Under the pieces are notes generated by a model. That model did no database searches, had not been told where the DNA came from, and saw only the letters and a program-made list of their open reading frames with translations. From a virus, in the IMG/VR virus record IMGVR_UViG_3300009094_000023, positions 1 to 53,156 of that record: DNA of 53,156 nucleotides, one strand, 5' to 3'. Shown piece after piece: positions 7,015 to 15,285 of this stretch. Numbering within the stretch: position 1 is the stretch's first letter; every line of letters starts with the position of its first letter. Made by a program: the position numbers and the translations under genes.

Positions 7015-7342
7015 ACACCCGGATAGCGACACCGGCCCCGGACGCATTCAACAGCAGCTCCGCCCCGTACACCGACACCGGGAAAGGCCCGGCACGGTAG
7101 ATACCGTTGGCGGGGAGCGAGTAGATGCGGTCCGGGGCCACCAGGTCCAGGTCCACGCCGCCCGGGATGTCGACAGTGACGGTCCGGGCCACGCCACCGG
7201 TCAACGTCAGCTCCAGCTCCGTGTAGCCGTCGTTGCCGCAGATGTTGCCGTTGGCCACGTCCATCGCCACCGGCGGCGTGGTCACACTGGAGATGAGGGT
7301 GAACCGGTCCTGGTGGATGACCCTGAGGATCGTGCGCGCCAT
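6998..7342 (-). CDS. Small virion-type beta protein, last late gene
   Basis: 114 residues, beta-rich (TVTVDIPGGVDLDLVAP, GIYRAGPFPVSVYGAELLLN). The composition and the terminal position of the structural block resemble small decoration or capsid/tail accessory proteins. Start ATG 7342 lies within the end of the upstream gene. No transmembrane segment. Converges with the left-arm operon. Confidence 0.65.
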   Translation of the reverse strand: MARTILRVIHQDRFTLISSVTTPPVAMDVANGNICGNDGYTELELTLTGGVARTVTVDIPGGVDLDLVAPDRIYSLPANGIYRAGPFPVSVYGAELLLNASGAGVAIRVFSLRG

Positions 7343-7668
7343 CGGGCACCCCTGTTCGGATGGTTGTGCGGCTCCCGGCGCAGGACCGAGACTTCCGAGA
7401 TCAGTCTAAGAGGTACCGAGGTCGCCAGTTGTATGTCGGCGAGAAGTTTCCTGGCCCGCCAGCGTACCCGCCACTGGTCTTTGCTGCTGATCGTCACCGA
7501 GAACCGCAGAATCCCGTACAGGCTGCCGGTCACTGTCGGCTCGGAGAAGAACTGCGGCTTCGTGGCGCAGACCCGCATCAGGGAGCACAGGGCCTGCTCC
7601 GCCAGTTCCCTGGCGTCGCCACGGTCCGCGGGGCGGTGCTCCCAGGTGTAGCGCCTATGACACGGCAC
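7282..7668 (-). CDS. Hypothetical late protein
   Basis: 128 residues from GTG 7668, which overlaps the end of the endolysin gene. Central part resembles an alpha/beta domain (VTGSLYGILRFSVTISSKDQ); the C-terminal 40 residues are Arg/Ser-rich and overlap the next gene by 61 bp, so the real end could be functionally unimportant. Not recognised; an early truncated product would also fit. Confidence 0.5.
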   Translation of the reverse strand: MPCHRRYTWEHRPADRGDARELAEQALCSLMRVCATKPQFFSEPTVTGSLYGILRFSVTISSKDQWRVRWRARKLLADIQLATSVPLRLISEVSVLRREPHNHPNRGARWRARSSGSSTRTGSPSSPV

Positions 7669-8416
7669 GGGGCCCGAACCCCTCGGCGAACGCCTCGTAG
7701 ACCCCCTGCTTGACGGTCTCCGCATGGAGCTCGCCGCAGTCGTGGTCCGGTGTGGCCGCCAGGACCGCACGGATCTCCTGAACCTGCGCGGTCAGGGAGC
7801 CGACGGCCAGACCCAGTAGCCGTAGTGATTCGGTGATCCCCCGCAGTTCCCGGGCCAGCTTGTTCTCCTCCAGCCGGTCCTTGCCGTCGGGGCCCTTGAC
7901 GTGCAGGTTGATGGGATCGGCCATCTGGACCACGCTGTCCATCCGGTACTTCAGGGCCGTGAAGTCCGGGTCGGCGTCAAGTTCCAGGGTCATGTCGATC
8001 CTCCAAGGGGTCCGGTTGTTGCAGATCACGCCGTCGATAAGCGACACGTGGACATGATCCCCGTGATAGGTGCCAGCATAGTCGCGCCACGTCCAGGCCG
8101 GGACACCGTGGGCCGGGTAGGACGAGAACATCCGCTGCCGCCGGATCACGTACTTGATCCGCGGGTCCCGGCCCAGGCGTAGCTGTTCGGCTAGTTTGTC
8201 GGCGTCGAAGCCGCGGGCCGGGTCATGGGTGTAGTCACCCGCGGTGCAGATCAGGTCCGTGGTCCACGCCACCTGGTGGGGCTCGTGGTCGGAACCCGGG
8301 TTCTGCTGGTGGTGTTCCGGCGACGGGAAGGCGCCGTCGGATTCCCGGCCGCGGGTCGGGGCGATCCGGTCGGCCTGGTTGAACAGTTGCAGGATCCCGC
8401 CAGCGACCCGGTTCAC
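7655..8416 (-). CDS. Endolysin-like protein, M15-type peptidase domain
   Basis: 253 residues from GTG 8416. The first 130 residues hold the features of phage M15-like peptidases: SDHEPH, an Asp in WTTDL, THDPARGFDADKLAEQL, and the C-terminal HGDHVHVS zinc/catalytic motif. Such enzymes cut peptidoglycan cross-bridges at the end of infection. The C-terminal 120 residues are a charged helical region (LARELRGITESLRLLGLAVG), possibly for oligomerisation or wall binding. It directly follows two small membrane proteins, the expected holin position. Confidence 0.8.
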   Translation of the reverse strand: MNRVAGGILQLFNQADRIAPTRGRESDGAFPSPEHHQQNPGSDHEPHQVAWTTDLICTAGDYTHDPARGFDADKLAEQLRLGRDPRIKYVIRRQRMFSSYPAHGVPAWTWRDYAGTYHGDHVHVSLIDGVICNNRTPWRIDMTLELDADPDFTALKYRMDSVVQMADPINLHVKGPDGKDRLEENKLARELRGITESLRLLGLAVGSLTAQVQEIRAVLAATPDHDCGELHAETVKQGVYEAFAEGFGPRAVS

Positions 8417-8511
8417 CAGGTCACCACCAGGATCACGGCGATCAGGATGGCGACGCTGACCGCGGAGACTGTCAGCCCGGCGATCAGGCGGCAGCGTGCC
8501 GAGGATGCCAT
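8413..8511 (-). CDS. 32-residue membrane peptide of lysis cassette
   Basis: Starts at ATG 8511 and consists almost wholly of one membrane span (RLIAGLTVSAVSVAILIAV) after a short basic head. It overlaps the upstream membrane gene by 28 bp and the endolysin start by 4 bp. Size and position fit a holin partner or an antiholin. Confidence 0.7.
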   Translation of the reverse strand: MASSARCRLIAGLTVSAVSVAILIAVILVVTW

Positions 8512-8786
8512 TCGCTGCTGGGCGCATCGGTGAGACCGGGATCCAGGCTGGGAGGCCGGGCCGGAATGCGGATCCGGTTGATGGCTAGCAGATCCTCCAG
8601 GCGCCCGATGTGTACCAGGGCGCCAAGGAAACGGGATCGCGCCCGTTGGTGTTCTTCCCAGCATGTTTGTAGGTCCTCTCGTAGCTGGGTATTGCGTGTC
8701 CTTCGTAACCCTGACCAGGCGAGAATCAGACCAGCGATACCGGACAGCGAGGAGGCAATGACTGCGCCAATGGCCTCGGGTGCCAC
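8484..8786 (-). CDS. Holin-like membrane protein
   Basis: 100 residues from GTG 8786. N-terminal membrane span (about residues 5-25, IGAVIASSLSGIAGLILAWS) then a charged coiled-coil-like tail. This N-in/N-out single-span form is typical of small actinophage holins, and the endolysin is two genes downstream. Confidence 0.7.
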   Translation of the reverse strand: MAPEAIGAVIASSLSGIAGLILAWSGLRRTRNTQLREDLQTCWEEHQRARSRFLGALVHIGRLEDLLAINRIRIPARPPSLDPGLTDAPSSEWHPRHAAA

Positions 8787-8843
8787 GTGGCCTCCAATAA
8801 TCTCTTTCAGAGATCATAGGCCATTTGCCCCGCTTCATGCCAC

Positions 8844-9530
8844 TTAGCTGAACCTCCATATCTCCAGGCGTGACCGGGTGTTGACGGTGGTGTTCGCCAC
8901 AACCGCGACGTTCTGGGCGAATTGGAACTGCAGGTTCCCGGCCGTACCGCCCATCGTGATCTCCCCGTAGATCGACACCACGGGAACCGTGCCGGAACCG
9001 TAGGCGTTCGCGGTACCTGACGCGGTCACCGAGTTGAAGTTGCCGTCACCGATACCGGCCACGGCTGTCGTCGCCGGGCCGATGGCGCCCCAGCGCATCG
9101 TGGCGCCTGCGGGGATCGTGTAGGCGAACTTGATGTCGGCCGTCGCATCCGTGTCACAGAAGACCAGGTGGTGCCACTGGAAGATGCCCGCGGTCGGCAG
9201 CGGCACCACGAACTGGGTGTCGTTGACCAGCACCGTGCTGTTGTTGACCGTCTGATCCGCGGTTTTGCGGATCAAGGCGTACAGGCTGCGCCGATACAGG
9301 GAGATCCAGTTGGCGCTATCGAAGACCTCGTACCGGTCCACGTCCAGCAGGTGACTGATCTCGCCCTCGTTCGGCGCCGGGTTGCGGGCGGTCCGGTCGG
9401 CTTCGCTGGCGTACCGCTGGGCGAGGCGGTTCTCCATGACCCCGTCCCAGGCCGCCTGGGCGCTGGGCAGGTTCGCCGGGTCCCCGCCCTGCTGCTCGGG
9501 GATCCCCTGATTGGGTGACGGGATACTCAT
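8844..9530 (-). CDS. Minor structural protein (tail/fibre)
   Basis: 228 residues, ATG 9530 preceded by GGAGG. N-terminal helical region (AAWDGVMENRLAQRYASEAD), then a beta-rich jelly-roll-like domain with repeated hydrophobic strands (FVVPLPTAGIFQWHHLVFCD). This strand pattern recurs in the next three genes, so it likely belongs to the same receptor-binding family. No enzymatic motif. Confidence 0.7.
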   Translation of the reverse strand: MSIPSPNQGIPEQQGGDPANLPSAQAAWDGVMENRLAQRYASEADRTARNPAPNEGEISHLLDVDRYEVFDSANWISLYRRSLYALIRKTADQTVNNSTVLVNDTQFVVPLPTAGIFQWHHLVFCDTDATADIKFAYTIPAGATMRWGAIGPATTAVAGIGDGNFNSVTASGTANAYGSGTVPVVSIYGEITMGGTAGNLQFQFAQNVAVVANTTVNTRSRLEIWRFS

Positions 9531-9669
9531 GACCGGCCTCCGATTTGCGCTGCCGTGTAATCATCGATGTATGGACTATCATCTGTACGCGGCTCTGGAC
9601 TGCATGGCCCGCCTCGGGTTCGCCATGAGCATGATCGTCGGCATGCTGTGGCCCTTCCTGCGTCCCCGG
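9531..9669. other. Intergenic gap in the late block
   Basis: 139 bases, the largest non-coding gap between the tail genes. It holds the ribosome site of the 9530 gene, the palindrome CATCGATG (9562-9569), and a rightward 42-codon frame (9571-9699) coding for one hydrophobic stretch and an Arg-rich tail. That frame has no ribosome site and a poor -10, so I do not call it a gene. Confidence 0.4.
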
Positions 9670-10230
9670 TCACGGCAACGTCACCAGACGCGCACCTAGT
9701 CGGGCCGTGATCGCCAGCGGGCCACCCGTGCCGGTCCACAGGTACTGGACCCGGATGATGTCCCCGGCGACACAGGACGACATTGCCGATGCTTGAACGC
9801 CATGCGTCGAGGTGCCAGCCGTGATGTCCTGTTTGCGCTCGGCGAACGCGACCGCGTTCTTGGTGATGATCACCGCGCAGGAGGTCATCGTGGTCGCGGC
9901 CACCTCGCTGTTGGACCCGAACCGGAACATGTAGACACCGTTGCGCTGGATCGTCAGCCGGTCGTTGCTGACACCCAGGTTCGCCAGGCCCCCGACATCC
10001 CACTGCTCCGTGTCGTAGGTGATCGTCGTAGCCACGCCCACCGCCACGTTCGTCCCCACCGATGCCGCCACCAGGGCCGAATCCCGGTTCAGCGACAAGG
10101 TCCGCAACACGTCCACACCGGAGACCGCGGCCTCCACAGCTGTGGCGAAACTGGCGAACGTGGCAGCGTTGATCGCCTCCCCCATGCAGGGATATGGGAT
10201 GGCGTACCGGGGCGTGGATCCGGGCATCAC
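9670..10230 (-). CDS. Receptor-binding-like tail protein A
   Basis: 186 residues. N-terminal anchor (YAIPYPCMGEAINAATFASF) resembles those of the two upstream genes, followed by a beta-sandwich domain with ITYDTEQWD, LTIQRNGVYMFRFGSNSE and RVQYLWTG, the pattern of C1q/TNF-like jelly rolls used by phages at fibre tips. Overlaps the upstream gene by 4 bp. Confidence 0.7.
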   Translation of the reverse strand: MMPGSTPRYAIPYPCMGEAINAATFASFATAVEAAVSGVDVLRTLSLNRDSALVAASVGTNVAVGVATTITYDTEQWDVGGLANLGVSNDRLTIQRNGVYMFRFGSNSEVAATTMTSCAVIITKNAVAFAERKQDITAGTSTHGVQASAMSSCVAGDIIRVQYLWTGTGGPLAITARLGARLVTLP

Positions 10231-10880
10231 AGGCTCCCGATGAGATCGCCGGAGCCGAGCCGGGTCAACCAGATCGTGGCACCGATGGGAATGTTGACGT
10301 TGCTGGCGGCGTTCTGGTGCTGCAGGAACACCGACAGGAACGTTTCCGAACCGGCCGGGACGTAGAAGGTGCCCTCGGTCATCAGGTGTTCCCCCGCGGT
10401 CGAGGAGTCGAAGCGGTTACAGCCGAACGTGGTGCCGCCGTTGATGCCGCTCGGGGTCACGTATGAGGTGACCTGCAGGATGATCTGACGTAGGCTCAGG
10501 GCCGTGATCGCACCGGCGGCCACCATCGACACGTAGCATCCGGCATGCCACCAGGCGCCCTCGTCGTCGGGGATCGAGACGTTGCCGGTGGCGAACGTGG
10601 CGCCGGTGGGCACGAAGTCCGTGAACGTGTAGTTGCTGAACACGGTGGCCAGTTGGCCACCGGATCCGAGGATGCCGACGGTGGCAGCCCCGGCCAGCAT
10701 GACCTGGGCCACGTTGGTGGCGACGATCGCGGTGGGGGCGTGCAGGAACCCGTTGAACTCGTCCTGCTGGGCGCCCAGTTGCGCCTCGATCGCGAGGGCC
10801 TGGCGCTGCATGTACAGGGCCACCGCCCCCGGATCGGTGGCGTCCAGGCACGACAGGCCGTACTTCACCTCAGTGGTCAC
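10227..10880 (-). CDS. Receptor-binding-like tail protein B
   Basis: 217 residues from GTG 10880. N terminus YGLSCLDATDPGAVALYMQR corresponds in position to the anchors of its neighbours; C-terminal beta domain includes YTFTDFVPTGATFATGN and GTFYVPAGSETFLSVFLQHQ, again jelly-roll-like. Paralogue of the flanking genes by architecture, with low sequence identity. Confidence 0.7.
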   Translation of the reverse strand: MTTEVKYGLSCLDATDPGAVALYMQRQALAIEAQLGAQQDEFNGFLHAPTAIVATNVAQVMLAGAATVGILGSGGQLATVFSNYTFTDFVPTGATFATGNVSIPDDEGAWWHAGCYVSMVAAGAITALSLRQIILQVTSYVTPSGINGGTTFGCNRFDSSTAGEHLMTEGTFYVPAGSETFLSVFLQHQNAASNVNIPIGATIWLTRLGSGDLIGSL

Positions 10881-11464
10881 GAGGGGTCTCCGAACCAGTA
10901 GACGGTCAGTTCGGACCGGGAGATCGTGCCGACCTGGCTGCTGACGAAGTTCGGGTACGTGTCCGCCACGTCCCCGGCCACCCAGTTCGGTGCCGTCGGG
11001 TCCACCGCGGTCCGCGGCTCGATGGTGACGATGTCCATCGGGTGTGCACCGAGGGCACTGCCGCCGTGGCGGTCCGTCTGCCCGGCGATGGTGAAGAAGT
11101 TGCGCCTCGTCGACAGGCCGAACACGTTGGCGCCCACGCCGCCGGTTTCCTCCATGTATCCGACGACCGCGAACTTGCCGTTGCGGGCGATGGTGGCGTT
11201 GCTGCTGATCGTCAGGTCCACCATGGAGTCCGTGTCGACTTCTTCCGTGTCGTACACGAAGCCGGACAGGCCCCAGACGTAACTGACCGACGAGGACACC
11301 TTGGCGATCGGGATGGTCCGGGCCGTGCGGTCCAGGGCGTCTTCGAACCCGTCCATCAGGGCCACCAGTGCATTGGTGAAGTCGCACCAGACGTCCGAGG
11401 CGTCGCAGGGCGCGTCGGAACCGATCTGGTAGGGCAGCATGTAGATCGGGGTGCAGGTGGTCAC
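10877..11464 (-). CDS. Receptor-binding-like tail protein C
   Basis: 195 residues. Anchor IYMLPYQIGSDAPCDASDVW, then strands with FVYDTEEVDTDSMVDLTISS and GKFAVVGYMEETGG, which align by eye with protein A (TYDTEQWD, NGVYMFRFG). Start ATG 11464 overlaps the upstream stop by 4 bp (ATGA-type). Confidence 0.7.
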   Translation of the reverse strand: MTTCTPIYMLPYQIGSDAPCDASDVWCDFTNALVALMDGFEDALDRTARTIPIAKVSSSVSYVWGLSGFVYDTEEVDTDSMVDLTISSNATIARNGKFAVVGYMEETGGVGANVFGLSTRRNFFTIAGQTDRHGGSALGAHPMDIVTIEPRTAVDPTAPNWVAGDVADTYPNFVSSQVGTISRSELTVYWFGDPS

Positions 11465-12084
11465 TGGAACACCGCCAGGATCAGGGTGGTGTGCAGGGAG
11501 TTGAGCTGCAGTGTGCCGTCGGCGCCACCGGCCCGGTTGGCCCGCAGGATCGCGGTGTGGCTGCCCGGTGTCACGGTGCGCAGGTCGGCGTTGCCGGTGG
11601 TGGCCCGGTAGTTGATCACGTCACTGCGCCAGATAGCCGCCGGTGACGCCAGGGTGACCCCGTCGAGGCGCAGCATCGTGGTACCGGTGGCCGCGTTCGC
11701 GGCGATCGCCTGGTAATCGGCGAACCAGATCCCCATCACGACGGCCGCGGGTGCCGTGGTGGTGAATGTGAGGGTCGTGTTCGGGACGTCCTGTTCCACG
11801 GCGGTCAGGCCCAGGTTCGCGTTGGAGGCCGACATCTGCAGAGAGGTCAGTCCCAGTCCGGTGACTCCCGGGCCGATGATGGCGCCCAGGGCCAGCCAGG
11901 TTGCCCTTTCCCGCAGCAGGGCCACCGGGTCACCGGTGTTGAATCCGGCGTCACGCAGCCGCCCCACACCCTCCAGGTCCTGGCCGCGGGCGTTGACCAC
12001 GAACGGGTTGCCGGACACGACGGTGCCGATGACCAGCTCGTTGTCGGACGGCAGCTTCCCGGTGATCGTCTCAGGGAACGTCAC
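11461..12084 (-). CDS. Receptor-binding-like tail protein D
   Basis: 207 residues from GTG 12084. N-terminal part ETITGKLPSDNELVIGTVVS is unlike the others; the C-terminal half is the same kind of beta domain (TTLTFTTTAPAAVVMGIWFA, HTAILRAN). It directly follows the DUF5047-like hub protein, so it may connect the hub to proteins A-C. Confidence 0.65.
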   Translation of the reverse strand: MTFPETITGKLPSDNELVIGTVVSGNPFVVNARGQDLEGVGRLRDAGFNTGDPVALLRERATWLALGAIIGPGVTGLGLTSLQMSASNANLGLTAVEQDVPNTTLTFTTTAPAAVVMGIWFADYQAIAANAATGTTMLRLDGVTLASPAAIWRSDVINYRATTGNADLRTVTPGSHTAILRANRAGGADGTLQLNSLHTTLILAVFQ

Positions 12085-13211
12085 TGCAGTCCCCCGATCA
12101 CCTGGGCGTGCGCCTGCACCGTCATCCTCGCCCCCACATCCAGCGGCATCGCGAATGAAGCCACCACCTGAATGATCCCAGTTCGCCCAAAAGCATTCAA
12201 GGAGGCAATATCTCCCAATTCCAGCGACGCGTCTGGCGGCTGCTCCCACTGCCACGTCTCCGACAGGGCCACACTGCGGCGCAGATAGTCACTGGCCGCA
12301 GTGAACACCGACCCCTGCGTCTGCGGGGTCTGCAACCGGATCGTCTTGTGCCTGCGCCCGAACGGTCCCAGCACGTAGGTCGGGGACGCCGGATTGTTGT
12401 CCGACACCCGGGCCAGGACCGGGAGGGTCCCGTCGGCGCGCTCCCCGATCGCCGTCACGTCGTTCCACACGTCCTCGCGGCTGCGACTCGGGCTGGCCAC
12501 CAGGACCCCGCCTTCACCGTCGGACAGGGTCACCACCGGTGTCCCGGCCACCGTCCAGGGATACTTGCGGATCACGAAGGAACTATCGGCCAGGGCGTAC
12601 CAGAAGGCCCCCACGGTGGTGGCCATCTCCTCGATGGCCCCGGCCCGGTCCGACTCCCACGACAACTGGGGCACCGTCTGGGCGAACGTGTCCGAGACGC
12701 CGAATACTGCATCCGGCAACGCGTCGGACACGAGGCGCTGGAACTCCCCGGTCACCGTGTTCCCGGCCTGCGAGTTCTGGGGCACCACGAACCCGGCTTC
12801 GGCCACTTCCCAGGTCCGGTCACTGGCCGGGACCACCACGGTACCGGTGGGGGCCAGGACAGCCTGCTGGATGCGGCCGGTGAACACCTGCCAGGAGTAG
12901 CGGGAGCCGTCGGCGAACTGGATCCCGCGGTACGCGGCCAGCCGGTTGCCGTAGGGTGCCAGGATCCCGTTAATGGTCTCGGGATACAGGGACTCATCAA
13001 CCATGAGGGTCATGGTCCGCGACACCTGGGAGTTCAGGCTGGCGGTGACCCCGGAACCGGGCAGGAACTTCAGGCCGCCGGTGGACGCTTCGGAGCCGCG
13101 GGGAAGCGGGAGCAGGTTGCCGCTGGCATCCAGGACGTCGACCCGGACGTACTCGGTGTGCGGGGCCGCCAGGGCCCTGCGGTAAAGACCGTCTGTGCCG
13201 CCGCTTAGCAT
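12081..13211 (-). CDS. DUF5047-like minor tail (baseplate/hub) protein
   Basis: 376 residues. Opens with a beta domain ([20 protein letters not shown]) and later has [15 protein letters not shown] and a long run of strands, as in the DUF5047 tail proteins of Streptomyces phages. The start follows the HNH gene with a 7-bp overlap. Likely part of the tail tip below the tape measure. Confidence 0.75.
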   Translation of the reverse strand: MLSGGTDGLYRRALAAPHTEYVRVDVLDASGNLLPLPRGSEASTGGLKFLPGSGVTASLNSQVSRTMTLMVDESLYPETINGILAPYGNRLAAYRGIQFADGSRYSWQVFTGRIQQAVLAPTGTVVVPASDRTWEVAEAGFVVPQNSQAGNTVTGEFQRLVSDALPDAVFGVSDTFAQTVPQLSWESDRAGAIEEMATTVGAFWYALADSSFVIRKYPWTVAGTPVVTLSDGEGGVLVASPSRSREDVWNDVTAIGERADGTLPVLARVSDNNPASPTYVLGPFGRRHKTIRLQTPQTQGSVFTAASDYLRRSVALSETWQWEQPPDASLELGDIASLNAFGRTGIIQVVASFAMPLDVGARMTVQAHAQVIGGLQ

Positions 13212-13666
13212 AGGATCGCCAGTTTCTGCCGTGCACGTCTATTACGTCTTGCCGCATTGAAGCAGGTTCTGCAGAGCCGCTTTGCGCTAGTTACCTTCGT
13301 GTTGCCTGCGGTCATTTCATGACCCAATTTGCATTCTTTCCTCAGTGGATATACTCTGCCTGCGTTTCCGTTCCTAAATCTACCCTTCGCTATGCAATCT
13401 CTCATATTTTCCAACTGGCTGCCGATGAACAAATGGGTAGGATTTACGCAAGCTGGATTGTCACATCTGTGGCAGACGAACTGGTCCTTACCCAGGGGGA
13501 CGCCTAGCATGGATTCCAGAATCCATCGATGCGCGAGGAATCTTTTACCCCTTGCATAGAAGCGCCCATATCCATTTGAGTACAGGTATCCGCGCCAAAG
13601 CCAGCATGAATCTGGCGCCGAGATTTCCACTCGCTCCCAGAATTTGACCATCAACGAAGTATCCAT
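13205..13666 (-). CDS. Free-standing HNH homing endonuclease
   Basis: 153 residues. Contains the HNH core with zinc-type Cys: [43 protein letters not shown] and NMRDC, then a C-terminal Cys cluster ([18 protein letters not shown]) that is an additional zinc finger. Base composition is visibly A/T-richer than the tail genes on each side. Start ATG shares TAATG with the upstream stop. Typical mobile endonuclease invading a tail operon. Confidence 0.9.
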   Translation of the reverse strand: MDTSLMVKFWERVEISAPDSCWLWRGYLYSNGYGRFYARGKRFLAHRWILESMLGVPLGKDQFVCHRCDNPACVNPTHLFIGSQLENMRDCIAKGRFRNGNAGRVYPLRKECKLGHEMTAGNTKVTSAKRLCRTCFNAARRNRRARQKLAILC

Positions 13667-15285
13667 TACGGAAAACCTTGCCATGCGTCGTCCCAGTCGG
13701 ACTCGTTGGCGTTGAGGGCGGTCCAGTTCGCGAAGTCCGCGTTGACGTCGGCCCAGGTGGCCGGACTGAACACGACCCCAGTGCCCGCCCTGCCGCGCAG
13801 CAGGTCCGCCCATGTCAGACCACCCGCGGTCATGGCGTCCCAGGTGGCGAACCGGTCACACAGGTCCTCCACCCGGGCGCCGCAGATGCCCTGGGTCGGG
13901 CCGACCGGAGCGTCCACCGCGACGTGGGGCATCCGGACCACCCGCGGCTGCTGCCGGTGGTCGGAGAAGCTGCGGTCCACGGTGAGGTCCAGGACCGCCA
14001 TGTAACGGTCCGGGATCCCGTAGTCGGCGGGTCCCCGCCACAGCAGCGGGCTGCCGGGTTCGTTGAGGGCCAGGACGGCGTCACGGTCCGGGAAGGTCGC
14101 GGTGACTAGGTTCAGCAGGGACCGCACGTCGCGGCGCTGCCGGGACACTACGATGGGGCGCCGGGCGTTGACCGGGAGCAGTTGGGCCGAGTTGTCGTCG
14201 TACGCCTCAGTGTCCATGGAGCCGAAGAAGATGCCCTGGTTCGGGACGCAGTCCCCCTCGTCGGCGAGGCAGACCACCTGATCGTTGCAGGGGCGCACTG
14301 GGTCCCCGAGGCGGAAGCAGCCGCCGGAAGGTACCACCACCTCCTGGCTGCACGCTTGCACCGGTACCAGGTCCGCGCAGACATCGGTGACGAACAGGTT
14401 GTCCCATTGGAAATTGATGGTGCCGTTCGTGTTGCCCGCCCCGCGCCGGGCGACCAGGTTCAATCTTCCGGGCGCAGTGAAAGTGCTGTCGGTGGCGGTG
14501 ACCTGGAAGTTGGCGGGCATGGGCCCCGTGTTGTCCCACACCATGGCGCTGAGCTGGTTGCCCCAGGCGCGCAGGCGCATCCCCATTAGCGTGGTGGCGT
14601 TGTAGGTCATTACTGCGGACTGGGTGGCGAGGGTCGTGATGACACCGGCAACCACGCGCTGAAGGAAGATGTTTACGTTGCCGCTGGTCGCCATCTGGCT
14701 CACCAGCCGGTACCCGTTGGCCGTTGTCCCGTCGGAGCGCAGCCAGAGGTGCATTTCCGTGGTGGCCGTGAGGGCCAGGGCGGCCGGGAACGCGGTCACC
14801 ATCCCGTCGGCGTTGGGTGTCGTCATCGGCAGCGACGCTATGTAGTCGGTGGCGACGCTGACCGTGGCCATCTGCCCCCGAGTGCCGGTGACCGAGTGAT
14901 CGGCCGCCGCGCCTCCCGAGTTGACGTACACCTGTCCCGAGGTGGCCGTTCCCCAGCTGGCCACAGAGACCCGGGTGAATGTGTCATACAGCAGGAAAGG
15001 TGCCGGTTGCGTGATGGTCTCCCCGGCCGCGTTCATCGCGGTGCCGCAGTAGTAGACGCATCGGTCCAGCGGCGCCTCGGTGTCCCACCAGATTCCCTGG
15101 CCGCAGGACAATGCCAGGCAGCCGTCGGTGCTGTAGGACACGTAGGGGCGCAGCGGGAACCGTTCACCGGTGAGGCAGTCGACCCGCTCGATGCAGCCGT
15201 ATACTGCGCCGGACACGTCCGCGAAGTTGCCTTCGACGATCACGTAGCCGGGTACCGGGAGGACGGCGGCGGAAACGGCGGGCAT
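13666..15285 (-). CDS. Minor tail protein with carbohydrate-binding-like insert
   Basis: 539 residues. The ends are tail-like and Cys-rich ([20 protein letters not shown] near the N terminus; several Cys-Cys pairs later). The middle (about residues 100-300) is a concanavalin/LamG-like beta domain ([32 protein letters not shown]). C-terminal region has repeated W-D/W-A pieces. Likely a distal tail protein touching the cell surface; the insert could bind host glycans. Confidence 0.75.
   Translation of the reverse strand: MPAVSAAVLPVPGYVIVEGNFADVSGAVYGCIERVDCLTGERFPLRPYVSYSTDGCLALSCGQGIWWDTEAPLDRCVYYCGTAMNAAGETITQPAPFLLYDTFTRVSVASWGTATSGQVYVNSGGAAADHSVTGTRGQMATVSVATDYIASLPMTTPNADGMVTAFPAALALTATTEMHLWLRSDGTTANGYRLVSQMATSGNVNIFLQRVVAGVITTLATQSAVMTYNATTLMGMRLRAWGNQLSAMVWDNTGPMPANFQVTATDSTFTAPGRLNLVARRGAGNTNGTINFQWDNLFVTDVCADLVPVQACSQEVVVPSGGCFRLGDPVRPCNDQVVCLADEGDCVPNQGIFFGSMDTEAYDDNSAQLLPVNARRPIVVSRQRRDVRSLLNLVTATFPDRDAVLALNEPGSPLLWRGPADYGIPDRYMAVLDLTVDRSFSDHRQQPRVVRMPHVAVDAPVGPTQGICGARVEDLCDRFATWDAMTAGGLTWADLLRGRAGTGVVFSPATWADVNADFANWTALNANESDWDDAWQGFP

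Noticed and set aside
9571-9699. Rightward 42-residue membrane-like frame in the gap of the tail block
   Set aside because: No ribosome site, weak -10 match, and its end lies opposite a supported gene.
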